From Sphingomicrobium sp. XHP0239 (GTDB lineage Bacteria; Pseudomonadota; Alphaproteobacteria; Sphingomonadales; Sphingomonadaceae), in contig NZ_CP154608.1 of the NCBI RefSeq assembly GCF_039555325.1, positions 1,116,001 to 1,180,000 on the forward strand: DNA of 64,000 nt, read 5' to 3'. Shown here piece after piece: positions 44,031-52,877 of the stretch; positions within the stretch are counted from its first letter, which is position 1; every line of letters starts with the position of its first letter. The notes below the pieces were generated by a model. The model was not told where the DNA came from and ran no database searches. It saw only the letters and a list, made by a program, of their open reading frames with translations. Position numbers and translations under genes: made by a program.

Positions 44031-44723
44031 TCAGGCGAACGGATCATCCGTCCGCCGCGAGGCGAAGCGCTCAACATGCTGCCGAAGGCGGTCTTTGGAC
44101 GCCGGCTCGTGGGACGACGCTTCGGCCACGCGCCGTTCGCAATCGGCGGCAACCCGCTCGAGAAGATCGATCAACTCGGTCAGCCGTCGCGATCCCCGCT
44201 CCTCCGGCATTTCTCGTGCTTCTGCGAGGTCCTGGCGGATCAAAGTCGGCACATGCCGGTTCGCCATCCGCTGCACCTCCATCGCTCCGAGATCGAGGCT
44301 TCGCCCCTCGCACCACCGCGAAGCTCTCTTCATGCTCTCGCGCACGACGCTGATCCGTGCGGCGCTTTCGGGCATCACTGCGATCAACCGGTCCCAAGGA
44401 TCGCGTGAAAATGCCCAAGGGGTCGGTCGTTTCGGAATGGGCGGTAGCTCCGGCGCCACGACCTTCCGATCCTCGACGGCCGGGACCGGCAGGCGTGCGA
44501 TGATCAGAAACGAGAGCGCGAAAACCGACAGCGTTACAACGAACGGAATCCAGCCATCCTCGTCCCCGGTGGGCACAAACGAAACGGCCAGCATACCCCC
44601 CACGATCGCGAGAACAGTCGAGAGCACGATGACCTTGAACCAGTGCAATGCGGATTGCAGCAACGGCCTAGCGAAAAAGAAGAAGAAAACGGCGAGCGCC
44701 GCCAGAGTCCACCATAGAGCCAT
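44031..44723 (-). CDS. membrane protein of unknown function
   Basis: A 230-residue protein with three hydrophobic N-terminal segments (about residues 5-20, 30-50 and 58-77). A cytoplasmic, charged, helical C-terminal part of about 140 residues (EERGSRRLTELIDLLERVAADCERRVAEAS) follows. No domain is recognised. The neighbours on both sides are broken genes, so it may belong to a decaying accessory segment. Alone on its transcript, 124 bases from the M50B remnant. Confidence 0.6.
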   Translation of the reverse strand: MALWWTLAALAVFFFFFARPLLQSALHWFKVIVLSTVLAIVGGMLAVSFVPTGDEDGWIPFVVTLSVFALSFLIIARLPVPAVEDRKVVAPELPPIPKRPTPWAFSRDPWDRLIAVMPESAARISVVRESMKRASRWCEGRSLDLGAMEVQRMANRHVPTLIRQDLAEAREMPEERGSRRLTELIDLLERVAADCERRVAEASSHEPASKDRLRQHVERFASRRTDDPFA

Positions 44724-44847
44724 TCGGAAACGTTAGGAGCGCACATCGGACCGGTAAAGTCGGACGACTCCTTGGCGCTCTGCTGGGCGCATCCTCAGTA
44801 ACTTTTACCGCTCGTGCGATATGGCCTGAAGCTAAACCGCCCGCGTC

Positions 44848-45564
44848 TCAACGCCGAAACACCGCCTTGAAGCTCCACGCCATCAACGCGAGGATCGCCA
44901 AACTGATCAGCGTCCCCCAGACCCAGTAGGGCAGCAGCAACTGGTCGGCGATCGCGCCCGTATCGGATTGATGCATCGTCCCGCCGACATTCCCTCCGTC
45001 GCTGAAGAGATAGCCGAACTGCTGCCAGGCGCTGATGCAGGCTTGGATGCCGAGCAACTGCACCGCCATGCGCTGGACGTTGGGTGTACCGCGGCGTGCC
45101 AACAGGAGGATCAGGGCACCCAATGCTGGCAGCACGAGCCAGCCGGTCACCGACCGCACCCAGATGACCGTAGTCACGATCAAGGCGGCGCCAAGAAGGG
45201 TCAGCCCCGCGCGCGATGCGGTCGCCTTTCTGGAGGAGATGATGAGCAACGATCCGGCCAGCGCCGGCCCTATGGGACCGCTCGCCGCGATGAACGCATC
45301 GGTCACTCACCAGCCGTCCGCAGGACGCAACAGCCGCGCATACCCCGAGCCGTCGGGAAAAATGACGAGGTGATCGAAGCGCGAGCCCGTCACCATGGCA
45401 GCAATCCCGTGCCCCATTTCATGAAACCAGGTGGCGAGGATCGTGAAAGGGTAGAGGATCAGGCTCCCGATAGCGGTCTGCCACAACAAGATCGAAACAA
45501 GGCCAATCCCCAGCAGCGTGAAGACCTGGCCTTTTCGGGAAACAGGCATAGGAGAAGCGATCAT
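44848..45564 (-). pseudogene. M50B-type membrane metallopeptidase with in-frame TGA
   Basis: Residues 1-85 (45564-45310) hold the zinc motif HEMGH at 48-52 within ILATWFHEMGHGIAAMVTG, and end ADGW followed by TGA at 45309-45307. The next codon is GTG, and the same frame continues for 152 codons with TDAFIAASGPIGPALAGSLLI, several TM helices and SDTGAIADQLLLPYWVWG, the normal rest of the Peptidase_M50B family. Together they make a gene of family length (about 238 residues) broken by a nonsense codon. Alternatives are readthrough, or two coupled proteins, since TGA is followed directly by GTG. Confidence 0.75.
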
Positions 45565-45708
45565 TCGTTCGCCCTAATCGTTCAGCATCCGCACGGCCAT
45601 AGGCCGACAACGCATAGAATGTCGCCGCCGACCACCCAGAAATGCTGCGAATTCTCGTAATCGTTTGACGCCCCGTGCTGCTTCCATCAGGTCAGTGACC
45701 GGGGGAGT

Positions 45709-46395
45709 ATGCTTCATCAACGCCATCATCTGACGAACCGCCTGCACGAATGGCGAGAGCGGCGATACGAGGCAGCGGCGCTCGAGCTGCAGCAACTTGC
45801 CGCCGACCTCGTTACCGATATCACCGCCGAGATTGCCTTCCTGCCGGACCGCGCCCTCCTGCTGAAGCAGGTCGGCTACATCAAGCGACGGGTCGTGAGA
45901 GAAATCGACGCAGCCGCGAAGGCTACGATGGAGCGTCATGTGGCCAAGGCGAACGAGGAGCTGCGCTTGCTCGCCGAAGAGATGCTCGCATGGCAGTCTT
46001 CACGAGCCGATCATCTGGATGCGGAAACCTTGCGAGCGCTCGGCGACGTTGCGTCGGCTGCGGCGCCGCTCGCGGGTGATCTCGCTGTCACCGCGTCGCT
46101 CTCGAGTCTTGCGAAGGTCGCGAGCGCCGGCATCCTCGGCTTGGGTGTCGCCCCTTTAATCAGCTGGCCGGCCGTCATCGTGGGCGGGACGGTGGCATCG
46201 GGCCTTCTCGCGACAGGCGTCATCAGGGCCAATCCGCTGGCAGCCAAAGCGCGCCGCCGTCTCGTCGAAGCAACGCGCGACACCATCGTCGCACATCTCC
46301 TCACCGGCTCGGAAAAGCAGCCTTCATTGTTGCGACAGTATGGCGACATGCTCGATCGAACGGTCGAAAACGCAAGGGGTCCTGATCGAATATGA
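45709..46395 (+). CDS. unknown protein with coiled coil and hydrophobic hairpin
   Basis: A 228-residue protein. An N-terminal amphipathic helical part (EWRERRYEAAALELQQLAADL, then a coiled coil to about 120) is followed by a strongly hydrophobic glycine-rich stretch at about 140-175 (AGILGLGVAPLISWPAVIVGG). The tail is basic. No family recognised. It overlaps the following gene by 4 bases, so they form one operon. The pattern of long helices plus a hydrophobic hairpin resembles membrane-inserting effectors (alpha-pore-forming type), which is inference. Confidence 0.65.
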   Translation: MLHQRHHLTNRLHEWRERRYEAAALELQQLAADLVTDITAEIAFLPDRALLLKQVGYIKRRVVREIDAAAKATMERHVAKANEELRLLAEEMLAWQSSRADHLDAETLRALGDVASAAAPLAGDLAVTASLSSLAKVASAGILGLGVAPLISWPAVIVGGTVASGLLATGVIRANPLAAKARRRLVEATRDTIVAHLLTGSEKQPSLLRQYGDMLDRTVENARGPDRI

Positions 46396-47405
46396 TTGAA
46401 CACATCGTCACGCGCGCCATTCCCGCCGCCGCACAGGCCGGCCTGCAGAGTGGAGAGCTGTCGCTGTTCGGGTCGGTCATTCGCCACGCCAGTTCGGGCC
46501 AGATCGCCTACCATCTCCAAGAGACGGGCGCGGTCGCAAAATTCCTCGCATCCGCCAATCCGCTCGGCGGCATTGGTAAATTCGCTGAGGTTGCCGCACA
46601 ACTGGGCGGCGACATGATGCTCTACCGACAGGGTCAGCAGATCAAGGAATCGGTCGAACTCGTCCTTGCTCAGCAGGTCACCGGGCTCGCGCTCTCCGGT
46701 GCAGCGCTAGGCGTTTCCGTCCTCGGCTTTGCGGCCTTGTCACGAAAGATCGGGAAGATCGATTCGAAGATCGACGCGCTGGCGGCCGGGCAGGACGCCA
46801 TATTGAGCGCGGTCGAGGATCTGCGTTCGGCAACAGTCACGCAGGATCTCGTCGATCTCAAGACGATCGCGCAGCAATGGGAAGAGAGCTGGTCGCTGTC
46901 CTCGCCCGCCGCGCAATTGGAGCGAGTGGCTGATGGCGGGCACCGGCTCGCCAACCGTTTCCACGAACGCGCAATGGTGAGCCTGACGCAGCACGGCGAC
47001 GTCCTTGCCGCGTCTCCCCTTCTCGATGCGCACGGGCTGGCCCAGGCCACCCGTATCGCGGCAAGGCTCGCTTCCGACGAAAAGGCCGCCGCCATCGCCG
47101 CCTCGCACGACGCGATGCTGCAATATGACGAGCTCGTCGACCATGCGAATGCCACCCGCGGGGCGATCGAACATCTCGGGCAGGAGTGGGACGCGACGTC
47201 GGCGGAGGGGCGCGAGGCACTTCAGCGACAGCTTGCCGACCGTCGCCACATCGCCACCGCCCTCCGAGACCGTGCCGACGCAACGGATGCGACGAGCGAC
47301 CTGATCAAGCTTCTCGCCCAGCGCTCGGCGAATGGACGCGCGTTTCTCGAGAGGGCTAGAGCCGAGGAGGAAGCGCCCTTCCTACTGATCGAGGCGTCAA
47401 ACTAA
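46392..47405 (+). CDS. unknown helical protein with one membrane segment
   Basis: A 337-residue mainly helical protein. Residues about 98-120 (GLALSGAALGVSVLGFAAL) form a hydrophobic helix. It is followed by a charged repeat-like helix KIGKIDSKIDALAAGQDAILSAVEDL and a long coiled-coil C-terminal half (about 150-330). No catalytic motif is visible. It is translationally coupled to the upstream gene and convergent with the RelE-helicase gene (29-base gap). It may be a second component of a two-protein membrane module in the defence region. Confidence 0.65.
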   Translation: MIEHIVTRAIPAAAQAGLQSGELSLFGSVIRHASSGQIAYHLQETGAVAKFLASANPLGGIGKFAEVAAQLGGDMMLYRQGQQIKESVELVLAQQVTGLALSGAALGVSVLGFAALSRKIGKIDSKIDALAAGQDAILSAVEDLRSATVTQDLVDLKTIAQQWEESWSLSSPAAQLERVADGGHRLANRFHERAMVSLTQHGDVLAASPLLDAHGLAQATRIAARLASDEKAAAIAASHDAMLQYDELVDHANATRGAIEHLGQEWDATSAEGREALQRQLADRRHIATALRDRADATDATSDLIKLLAQRSANGRAFLERARAEEEAPFLLIEASN

Positions 47406-47434
47406 TTAGGCGCTCTGGTAGTGCTGGACAACAG

Positions 47435-49495
47435 TCAGCGAAATGACCGCAGGTCGTCCAGAAACTCGCTTCCCGGCGCGACGCCGGTCACCAGCAATTG
47501 ATCGCGGGCGCGGGTGCAGGCGACGTAGAGTAGGTGTCGCTCGGTTTCGAATGCGGCTTCCAATTCGCCAACATCGCCAATTGCATCGAAACGCGATGGG
47601 TCGGGGATCACATCCTCGTCGCAAGCCATCACTGCGACCGCGGGGAATTCGCGCCCCTTGGCCTCGTGCATCGTGACGACGCGAACGCCTCCGTCGTCGT
47701 ATCCGTTGAAGCCTGCCTCTTTCGCAGCAGCACGCGCCCGATCGAACTGATCGCGACTGCGCACGAGGATCGCGATGTCGGAGGGAGCGATGTCGTCGCG
47801 GACACAGGCCTTCAAGAAGGAGCCGACGGCCAACGCCTCGTCCTCGACGCCGTCGAAAAGGCGAATGTCCGGCTCGGGTCCATCGAAGACGGACATGGTG
47901 CCTCGCCTTCCTTCCTCCACCCCGTCCATGTCGGTGATCGACGGCGGGAGAAGCCTGTCTGCCATCGCCCTGATCTGGTGGGATGTGCGGTAATTGACCT
48001 TGAGCGAGTGGCTGCGTCCGCGAATGTCGAGCCCGAGCTTCGCCCAACTGAACGGTAAGCGGAAGATCCGTTGCCCGATGTCCCCCGCCAAGAAGAGCGC
48101 GTCCCCAAGATCCTGCCCGGCCTGGGCCAGAAAGCGCACCTGCGCCACGGTCAGGTCCTGCGCCTCGTCGACCACGACATGGTCGAACGGCAACCGACCT
48201 CCCCCCTTTATCCATTCGGTGACGCGGCCGAAGATCATGGCATTGGTCACGAGATTGCGTTTCCTGAGGCACTCCCGCACGTAATCGAAGACGCCCCACG
48301 CCGCTTCACGCTGGGCCGCGCCCAATCGAGTGCGACGACCGACGCGAGGAATCACCGCATAGCTTTCCTCGTCGACGACTCCCCACGCGTCCACCAGCTC
48401 GGTCCATTCCTCGAGAAGGAAGGTCTCGGTCAGACCGCCACCGAGGCCCGCATCCTTCGCAGCACCGATCATCGCCCGGATTTGCGAGGGCGTCGCGCGA
48501 TTGGGATGACCACACAACCCGGTGTAGAGTTCGCTGGCAGCCTGATCGAGCGTTCGCACCGTCATGCGCTCCCTCACCGCGGTTCGCGACTGCGTGAGCA
48601 GATCGAGCTTCGTGGACAAGGACGCGGCGAGATCTTTGGTGAAGGTCGTTACGAGGACCCGGGCATCCGAATTCGCTTCCGCAAGATGAACCGCGCGATG
48701 CAGCGCGACGATGGTTTTGCCCGTCCCCGCAGACCCCGTGACGCGCGTCGGTCCCGTCACCGGGCGTGAGACTAGGTCCCTTTGCGCCGGATGGAGGAAG
48801 ACCGCCCATTTCTCGAACGGCGCATCCAGCGCGGCCTGCAATTCCTCGATATTGTCGAGCACGCGGAAGCGGCGCTGTGCGTCGGGATGTGCGAACGGGT
48901 TCTCGCCCGCATCCACAGGCTCGACGACATGGTCCTCCAGCTTTCCGCCTGTCGCAAAATCATAAAGCGCCTCCGCGGCCTCGGCGGGCAGACGGTCGAA
49001 CAGCCCATCGACTTCGGCCGCGGCCATCGCGCGCACCGCTTCGAGCCAGTCGCGCGGAACGCCGACATCGAGCAACTGATCGTCGCTCAGGGCCCAAAAC
49101 GGCTGCTCCGTCGCGAACTCAGGACTGGCGACAGGCTGGTCGGCAACGCTGGTCGGATTCTCCGTTCGCTCGACAAGCTGGACGATCTGCATCGCCCCGG
49201 TCCGCTCGTGCGGGACGATTTTGCGCCGTTCAGCCCAGCGGTACGCATCGTCGTGATGTCCGACGTACGCCAGCAGATTGTCCTCGCCGTCGCGTCGCAG
49301 GATGATGCGAAGGTCGCGGCTGACCCGCGCGGACCAGAGGTTGTCGTCGCCGGCGCGCTTGATCCGCTCAAGACTAAGCCCCCCGCCCTTTGGGTCAGTC
49401 ATCAGATCGAAGGTCGTGATCTTGACCTGCTTCTGCTCCTGATGACTCAGCTTGCCGAGGGCATCGGCGAAGGTGGAAGAATAGAGGAGGGTCAC
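47435..49495 (-). CDS. RelE-like domain fused to UvrD-type helicase
   Basis: A 686-residue fusion. Residues 1-92 match the RelE/ParE fold (SLERIKRAGDDNLWSARVSRDLRIILRR and YVGHHDDAYRWAER). The rest is a superfamily 1 helicase: Walker A GSAGTGKT (254-261), VVVDEAQD, GDIGQRIFRL, VNYRTSHQI, VVTMHEAKGREF and LYVACTRARDQLLV. The helicase motifs are intact. This pairing occurs in defence islands. It is the last gene of the minus-strand run, overlapping the coiled-coil gene by 4 bases. The RelE part may bind nucleic acid or the ribosome; free toxin activity is not shown. Confidence 0.9.
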   Translation of the reverse strand: MTLLYSSTFADALGKLSHQEQKQVKITTFDLMTDPKGGGLSLERIKRAGDDNLWSARVSRDLRIILRRDGEDNLLAYVGHHDDAYRWAERRKIVPHERTGAMQIVQLVERTENPTSVADQPVASPEFATEQPFWALSDDQLLDVGVPRDWLEAVRAMAAAEVDGLFDRLPAEAAEALYDFATGGKLEDHVVEPVDAGENPFAHPDAQRRFRVLDNIEELQAALDAPFEKWAVFLHPAQRDLVSRPVTGPTRVTGSAGTGKTIVALHRAVHLAEANSDARVLVTTFTKDLAASLSTKLDLLTQSRTAVRERMTVRTLDQAASELYTGLCGHPNRATPSQIRAMIGAAKDAGLGGGLTETFLLEEWTELVDAWGVVDEESYAVIPRVGRRTRLGAAQREAAWGVFDYVRECLRKRNLVTNAMIFGRVTEWIKGGGRLPFDHVVVDEAQDLTVAQVRFLAQAGQDLGDALFLAGDIGQRIFRLPFSWAKLGLDIRGRSHSLKVNYRTSHQIRAMADRLLPPSITDMDGVEEGRRGTMSVFDGPEPDIRLFDGVEDEALAVGSFLKACVRDDIAPSDIAILVRSRDQFDRARAAAKEAGFNGYDDGGVRVVTMHEAKGREFPAVAVMACDEDVIPDPSRFDAIGDVGELEAAFETERHLLYVACTRARDQLLVTGVAPGSEFLDDLRSFR

Positions 49496-49854
49496 GTCTT
49501 CCGCGGCTCCTCGACAACTTCATCATCCGGAAATGTCGAAGCTTTTCGAGCTGCCTGTCGTGCTTGCTCGGCGAGGCGCAGATCGCTTCTGGGTTTCTCA
49601 AGCGCCGCACGCGCCTTCTTCACGCGCTCTTCGGCCTCCTTCACCAACTTGTTCGATTGCGCTCGCCACTGAAAAACTGACAGACCTGCGCGGCGCGCCT
49701 TCTCAATCGTGAGGAAGCCTCTAAATTTATCAGTCTTTTTGCTGGCTTTTTTCTTCCTTTTCTTCTCGATTTTTCCACGCGCCAGTCGCCCTAGCCCTAC
49801 GAAAGACCCGTGTAGCCCGGCCCAGCCGGAGCCCCCAACGCGGCGCTTCTTCAC
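49492..49854 (-). CDS. small basic coiled-coil protein in the restriction operon
   Basis: A 120-residue protein from GTG 49854, which has GGAGG ten bases upstream. A Gly-rich beginning is followed by a very basic run (GKIEKKRKKKASKKTDKFRG) and a charged helix (NKLVKEAEERVKKARAALEKPRS to LAEQARQAARKAS). The tail is acidic. No family recognised. It lies 5 bases after the methyltransferase and overlaps the helicase by 4 bases, so it belongs to the same unit. Likely a nucleic-acid-binding or bridging subunit (inference). Confidence 0.6.
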   Translation of the reverse strand: MKKRRVGGSGWAGLHGSFVGLGRLARGKIEKKRKKKASKKTDKFRGFLTIEKARRAGLSVFQWRAQSNKLVKEAEERVKKARAALEKPRSDLRLAEQARQAARKASTFPDDEVVEEPRKT

Positions 49855-49859
49855 CCCCT

Positions 49860-52800
49860 CTAAACCTCCAGCACCTTCATCACCTCGTCGCCGAGATGGT
49901 TGACCACCTTCACCGCGACCCGCCCGTCGCTCGGCCGCTCGAACGGCCGTGACCGCGTCCGGTTGAGGCTTTCCCACGCTTCCTGGTCGATCTCGGCCTT
50001 CAGCGTGGTCTTCAGCGCCTTGTACGGATCGTTCGCGCCCGGGAAGTAGGCGTGGCGCACGAAGAAGCTCTCGTAATTGTAGTCCGTGTCGATGAACCAC
50101 ACCGCGATGTCGTCCGCGTCGCCGCTCTCGATTTGGCCGCCCTTGTACATATCGACGCCCATCACCTCGATGCTGACCATGCCCTCGCCCTCGTCGTGCA
50201 CGGCGATGTCGGGCTCGCCGAACACGGTGAATAGGTTGCCTGCACCGGTGTTGGCGAGGTCGGGCATGTGGAGGTCGGGGTTGATGCGCGCCTGCAGCAC
50301 GGTGAGCGGACCCATCTTGGTGAGCTCGCCCGCATGCGCGTCGAAGTTGAACGCGGCAGCGATGAGAATGTCGAACCCGGCGTCGCAGGCTTCCTTCGCC
50401 GCGGCCACCAGCGCGGGGCGCGACACGGTCCCATATTCGGGTCCGACGAAGATGGCGGCACGGCGCGTCGGCCGGTCGCCCGAATTGGGAAATTTCCCAA
50501 CTTCCTCCTCGCCGTCGCTCTCCGCCTCGTCGAGCGATCGCTGCACGACCGTGCCCTCGGCGACCACGAATTCGCCCGGCCACAGCTTCATCGTCTCGAA
50601 GACGAGCTTGTCGGCCTTGGCGCGCTGCTGCACGCCCGAGCGCTTGAGATTGTCGAGCACCATCTCGGCAAAGTCGGCGCGTTCGCCGCTTTCGCCTTTC
50701 TTGGCCCTGCCCTCGGCCGCCTCGATCTCGTCGAAAAGGCTGTCGTCCACGTCCACGGCGGGGACGCGGTGGGGGCTGAGGCTTTCGACCGTGAACGGGC
50801 CGGCCACGCGGACGCGGCTCTTGTCCTCGTAAGGCTGGTCGTAGAGATATTCGGTGTCCGCCTTGGCGGCGATGCTGGCATCGATTTCCTGCTGACGTTC
50901 GATGCGCAGCTTCCACCATTCGGCGTGAAGCTTCTCGCACTCCGGGTCGTTCCAGGGATCGACCGGATGTTCGGGCAGCGTGTCGAGAGTGTAGTCGCGG
51001 CCCAGATCCTCATTCAGCTTGCCGAGCCACTTTATGCGAACGGCATCTGAGCCGGGACCGCGCGCCTTCTCCAGCGCCTTCGCGGCATCGTCAGGCCACG
51101 GCGCGCCGGGTTCGCGCGGCATGGTCCATTCCTCGAAGCGCGGCCGGTCGGGGTCGGAGCCGTCGCGGCCGCGCATCGCGTTGATCTCGGCGCGCAGGGG
51201 TTCGAGCTTTTCCTGATACTCCTCCCAGATCGTGTCGATCTCGGCATTGTTGGCGATACTTTTGAGTGTGATGTGCGGCACGCGCTTGTAGACGAAGCCC
51301 TGGCGGATGCGGCCCTGTGTCGGCGTGTCGCGCGGCGGGGTGCGGGTGATCTCGCCTTCCTTCACCTGCCCCTCGCGGCTGTCGGCGAGCAGATACCAGG
51401 GATAGCGTGCGCCCATGATCCGCGCCCGGGCGAGCGCGAGCGCGACCCGGCTCGTGTCGATCGTGATCCACCGCCGCCCCCACTGCTCGGCGACATAGGC
51501 GGTGCTGCCCGAGCCGCAGGTCGGATCGATCACTAGGTCACCGGGATCGGTTGTCATCAGGATGCAGCGTTCGATTGCGAGGTGAGCAGTCTGAACGACG
51601 TAGACTTTCTCGCCACCGAATTGGTTTTGACCGACAGTATCCGTCCACACATTAGCAATGGGAAAAACAGGATTGTCTTGAAGTCTACGAAGCTGACCGA
51701 GTCCCTTTCCTGCTTGGACGACGCGACCCGCGAGCATCAAGCGGGCCATACCCTGTTCAGTCGTGCCCCACCATCTCGGCTCCGATCGATATTTCTTTCC
51801 TCGAAAATTAATGTCGTAGCGCGAGCCGGGGCCAGGTTTTGTAAGGTCGCCCACTCCAGCAAGTTCGCCGTCGGTGATATTCTGAGGATCGTTACGTTCG
51901 TCACGAGTGGCTGCTCGGATCACTCCATCTGAAGCTAGAACTTTGGTCAATCCGGTAGCGCCCTGTTCCGGCGTTTTATTCAACATTAGCTGGCGATATT
52001 TGATGCGGTCTTTCTCTTTCGCATACCAAACGATGTAATCATTAGCAGTAGGAAGGAGGTTAGCGCCAAACCCGGAATTCTTGTTGAAGCTGATTAAACT
52101 GACGAAGTTCTCGTCCCCAAATACCTCGTCCATTAGCGCTCGGACCCGGTGGACGTTCTCATCCGAGATCTGGACGAAAACGCTGCCGCTCTCGGTCAGC
52201 AGGTCGCGCGCGACAGTCAGGCGGTCGCGCAGATAGGTGAGGTAGGAGTGGATGCCGTCCGCCCAAGTGTCGCGGAAGGCTTTCACCTGCTCAGGCTCGC
52301 GCGTCAGGTGATCGGCCTTGCCGTCCTTCACATCGCGCGATGTGGTGGACCACTGGAAGTTAGAGTTGAACTTGATGCCATAGGGCGGGTCGATATAGAT
52401 GCACTGCACCTGGCCCTTGAGCCCCTCGCGCTCCGCCAGCGATGCCATCACCTTCAGTCCATCGCCCAGGATCATGCGGTTCGACCAGTGCTGGTCATGC
52501 GCGTAGAACTCGGTCCGCGCCTCCGGATCGACGCCATTGAAATCGGCGAAGAGATCGCCGAACAGCCCGGCCTCGTCGTCTGCTTCGTCGCGCTGGCTGG
52601 CGCGCTTCAGGTCTTCGATCAGCGCCTTGGGATGAATCTTCTCCTGGATATAGAGCGGCGGCGCCTCGACCACGAGGTCCGACCAGTCCGCCACATCCTT
52701 CCCCCGCCACACCAGCTGCGGATCGAGATCGCGATTGCGCCGCTCGTAAGCGACCTCGATCGGCCGCTTGACCTCGGCATCGACGAAGGTCTCGAGCTCC

Positions 52801-52877
52801 GCCGTCGGCGCGTTCTTGCGGGTTGCCTCGTCGTGCGTGAGGGTTTCGACGGTGAGGGGTTTCTTGGGCTTGGGCAT
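49860..52877 (-). CDS. type III-like DNA adenine methyltransferase (Mod)
   Basis: A 1005-residue beta-class N6-adenine methyltransferase. DPPY is at 163-166 in CIYIDPPYGIKFNSNFQW, followed by LTESGSVFVQISDENVHRVRALMDE and the SAM motif VIDPTCGSGSTAYVAEQWGRRWITID. A long C-terminal half (from about 540) carries further domains, presumably DNA recognition. The ATG at 52877 shares a base with the stop of the preceding gene (TAATG), fixing the start. With the Res gene it forms a type III-like restriction-modification pair; recognition site unknown. Confidence 0.9.
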   Translation of the reverse strand: MPKPKKPLTVETLTHDEATRKNAPTAELETFVDAEVKRPIEVAYERRNRDLDPQLVWRGKDVADWSDLVVEAPPLYIQEKIHPKALIEDLKRASQRDEADDEAGLFGDLFADFNGVDPEARTEFYAHDQHWSNRMILGDGLKVMASLAEREGLKGQVQCIYIDPPYGIKFNSNFQWSTTSRDVKDGKADHLTREPEQVKAFRDTWADGIHSYLTYLRDRLTVARDLLTESGSVFVQISDENVHRVRALMDEVFGDENFVSLISFNKNSGFGANLLPTANDYIVWYAKEKDRIKYRQLMLNKTPEQGATGLTKVLASDGVIRAATRDERNDPQNITDGELAGVGDLTKPGPGSRYDINFRGKKYRSEPRWWGTTEQGMARLMLAGRVVQAGKGLGQLRRLQDNPVFPIANVWTDTVGQNQFGGEKVYVVQTAHLAIERCILMTTDPGDLVIDPTCGSGSTAYVAEQWGRRWITIDTSRVALALARARIMGARYPWYLLADSREGQVKEGEITRTPPRDTPTQGRIRQGFVYKRVPHITLKSIANNAEIDTIWEEYQEKLEPLRAEINAMRGRDGSDPDRPRFEEWTMPREPGAPWPDDAAKALEKARGPGSDAVRIKWLGKLNEDLGRDYTLDTLPEHPVDPWNDPECEKLHAEWWKLRIERQQEIDASIAAKADTEYLYDQPYEDKSRVRVAGPFTVESLSPHRVPAVDVDDSLFDEIEAAEGRAKKGESGERADFAEMVLDNLKRSGVQQRAKADKLVFETMKLWPGEFVVAEGTVVQRSLDEAESDGEEEVGKFPNSGDRPTRRAAIFVGPEYGTVSRPALVAAAKEACDAGFDILIAAAFNFDAHAGELTKMGPLTVLQARINPDLHMPDLANTGAGNLFTVFGEPDIAVHDEGEGMVSIEVMGVDMYKGGQIESGDADDIAVWFIDTDYNYESFFVRHAYFPGANDPYKALKTTLKAEIDQEAWESLNRTRSRPFERPSDGRVAVKVVNHLGDEVMKVLEV

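Noticed and set aside
45307..45309. TGA of the M50B gene as a selenocysteine codon
   Set aside because: The position follows Trp in a loop where no selenocysteine is known in the family, and no selenocysteine insertion hairpin was evident. Nonsense mutation is simpler.
47435..49495. Free RelE toxin with antitoxin at the helicase N-terminus
   Set aside because: The domain is fused in frame to the helicase and no antitoxin gene is adjacent, so it is not a standard toxin-antitoxin pair.
49855..50940. Long N-terminal extension of the small coiled-coil frame
   Set aside because: It is a low-complexity Arg/Gly shadow of the Mod gene. GTG 49854 with GGAGG upstream is a better start.
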